From Chitinophagales bacterium (lineage in GTDB: Bacteria; Bacteroidota; Bacteroidia; Chitinophagales; UBA10324), in contig JACCZV010000122.1 in NCBI GenBank assembly GCA_013695775.1, positions 1 to 7,448 on the forward strand: a stretch of DNA of 7,448 nt, written 5' to 3'. The notes under the pieces are model-generated. The model saw only the letters and a program-made list of their open reading frames with translations. It had not been told where the DNA came from and did not search any database. Each line of letters starts with the position of its first letter. The stretch's first letter is position 1. The position numbers and the translations under genes were made by a program. Of the stretch, positions 6,806 through 7,448 are shown piece by piece.

Positions 6806-7448
6806 ATTCTTGGCAACTGTTCACCCGTAAGCATATTCAACATTCGTCTGCCACCGATGCTGCTGGTTAAGATCACCTGCTTTGGATGATCATGAGTAAC
6901 AGTGCCGATGATTCCAGCGTTTTTTCCTATCTCTGATTTTTTTAGAAATGATAATAATTCAGTCGCAATTTCTGCTTTCACAACTGCAATAAAAATCCCC
7001 TCATTGGCAACGTACAATGGATCCAGTCCCAGCATTTCACAAGCGCCTTCTACCTGCTCACTCAGGGGTATTGCACTTTGAGATAAATCGATGCCTAAAC
7101 CACTGTCTTTTGCCAATTCATTCAAAACAGTGGCCACACCCCCTCTGGTAGGGTCACGCAAAAAATGAATGTCTTCTCCAAATCTATCTAACAATGTTAT
7201 CACGACAGATGACAGGTTGCAGGTATCGCTTTCTAATTCTGTTTCGAATACCAATCCTTCCCTTACCGACATGATCGCTATACCATGTGTAGCTACATTC
7301 CCGCTTACAATTATCTTATCCCCGTCTTTTATATTGCCCGCTGCAATTTTTGCTTTAGGATGTAATTCACCAATGCCGCTTGTATTCACAAAGATTTTAT
7401 CACCCTTTCCCTTTTCTACTACTTTGGTATCGCCGGTCACCACTTTTA
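6799..7448 (-). CDS. hypE: Hydrogenase maturation protein HypE (C-terminal part; 5' end outside window)
   Basis: HypE is the ATP-dependent dehydratase that turns the carbamoyl group placed on its C-terminal cysteine by HypF into a thiocyanate. The cyanide is then passed to iron on HypC-HypD for the NiFe-hydrogenase centre. About 216 of the usual 330-350 residues are visible. The open frame continues past the right edge (reading KVVTGDTKVVEKGKGD), so the GTG at 7443 is not the true start. Diagnostic features are TGDTKVV closing the AIRS-type N-domain, FVNTSGIG, ATHGIAIMSVREGL, HFLRDPTRGGVATVLNE, and the exact C-terminus EQLPRIC. The terminal Cys is the carbamoylation/cyanation residue and separates HypE from SelD, ThiL and PurM relatives. 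The catalytic end is intact. Downstream it overlaps the unknown gene by 7 nt. Other hyp or hydrogenase genes would lie upstream, beyond position 7448. Confidence 0.95.
   Translation of the reverse strand, partial: KVVTGDTKVVEKGKGDKIFVNTSGIGELHPKAKIAAGNIKDGDKIIVSGNVATHGIAIMSVREGLVFETELESDTCNLSSVVITLLDRFGEDIHFLRDPTRGGVATVLNELAKDSGLGIDLSQSAIPLSEQVEGACEMLGLDPLYVANEGIFIAVVKAEIATELLSFLKKSEIGKNAGIIGTVTHDHPKQVILTSSIGGRRMLNMLTGEQLPRIC

Noticed and set aside
6799..7448. SelD or thiamine-monophosphate kinase instead of HypE
   Set aside because: These relatives share the AIRS fold, but the TGDTKVV and RDPTRGGVATVLNE motifs and the terminal PRIC are specific to HypE.

Overview
The window looks like ordinary chromosomal DNA from a member of the Bacteroidota. 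The evidence is an AT-leaning composition, a type IX secretion (T9SS) type A C-terminal sorting domain with a YPNP motif, starts without Shine-Dalgarno sequences, and several matches to the Bacteroidota promoter form TTTG ... TAnnTTTG. I cannot fix the genus.

Layout from left to right. A peroxiredoxin gene on the minus strand runs off the left edge and carries a one-base frameshift just before its peroxidatic cysteine. Divergent from it, on the plus strand, is a 215-aa aquaporin-family channel (MIP family) with an unusual residue after its second NPA motif. It converges on three minus-strand genes, listed here in transcription order: an exported single-domain rhodanese, an M20 dipeptidase, and an 847-aa secreted Asp-box (BNR/sortilin-like) propeller protein with a T9SS tail. 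The gaps of 91 and 158 bp and the candidate promoters suggest separate transcripts rather than one tight operon. A plus-strand tRNA-Ala(GGC) with an encoded CCA follows. The space between it and the rhodanese gene holds candidate promoters for both directions that overlap on opposite strands. The right end is a minus-strand pair: the C-terminal two thirds of hypE (NiFe-hydrogenase cyanide-ligand maturation), whose stop overlaps by 7 nt the start of a 242-aa gene of unknown function.

Functional reading. Most genes are unrelated housekeeping or accessory functions (peroxide detoxification, solute channel, peptide breakdown, sulfur transfer in the envelope, secreted propeller). The hypE fragment implies a NiFe hydrogenase maturation cluster beyond the right edge. 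The coupled unknown gene is the best lead in the window, but only its position links it to hydrogenase. I see no CRISPR array, insertion sequence, integrase, phage module or clear new multi-gene system. No stretch longer than 300 bases lacks a gene.
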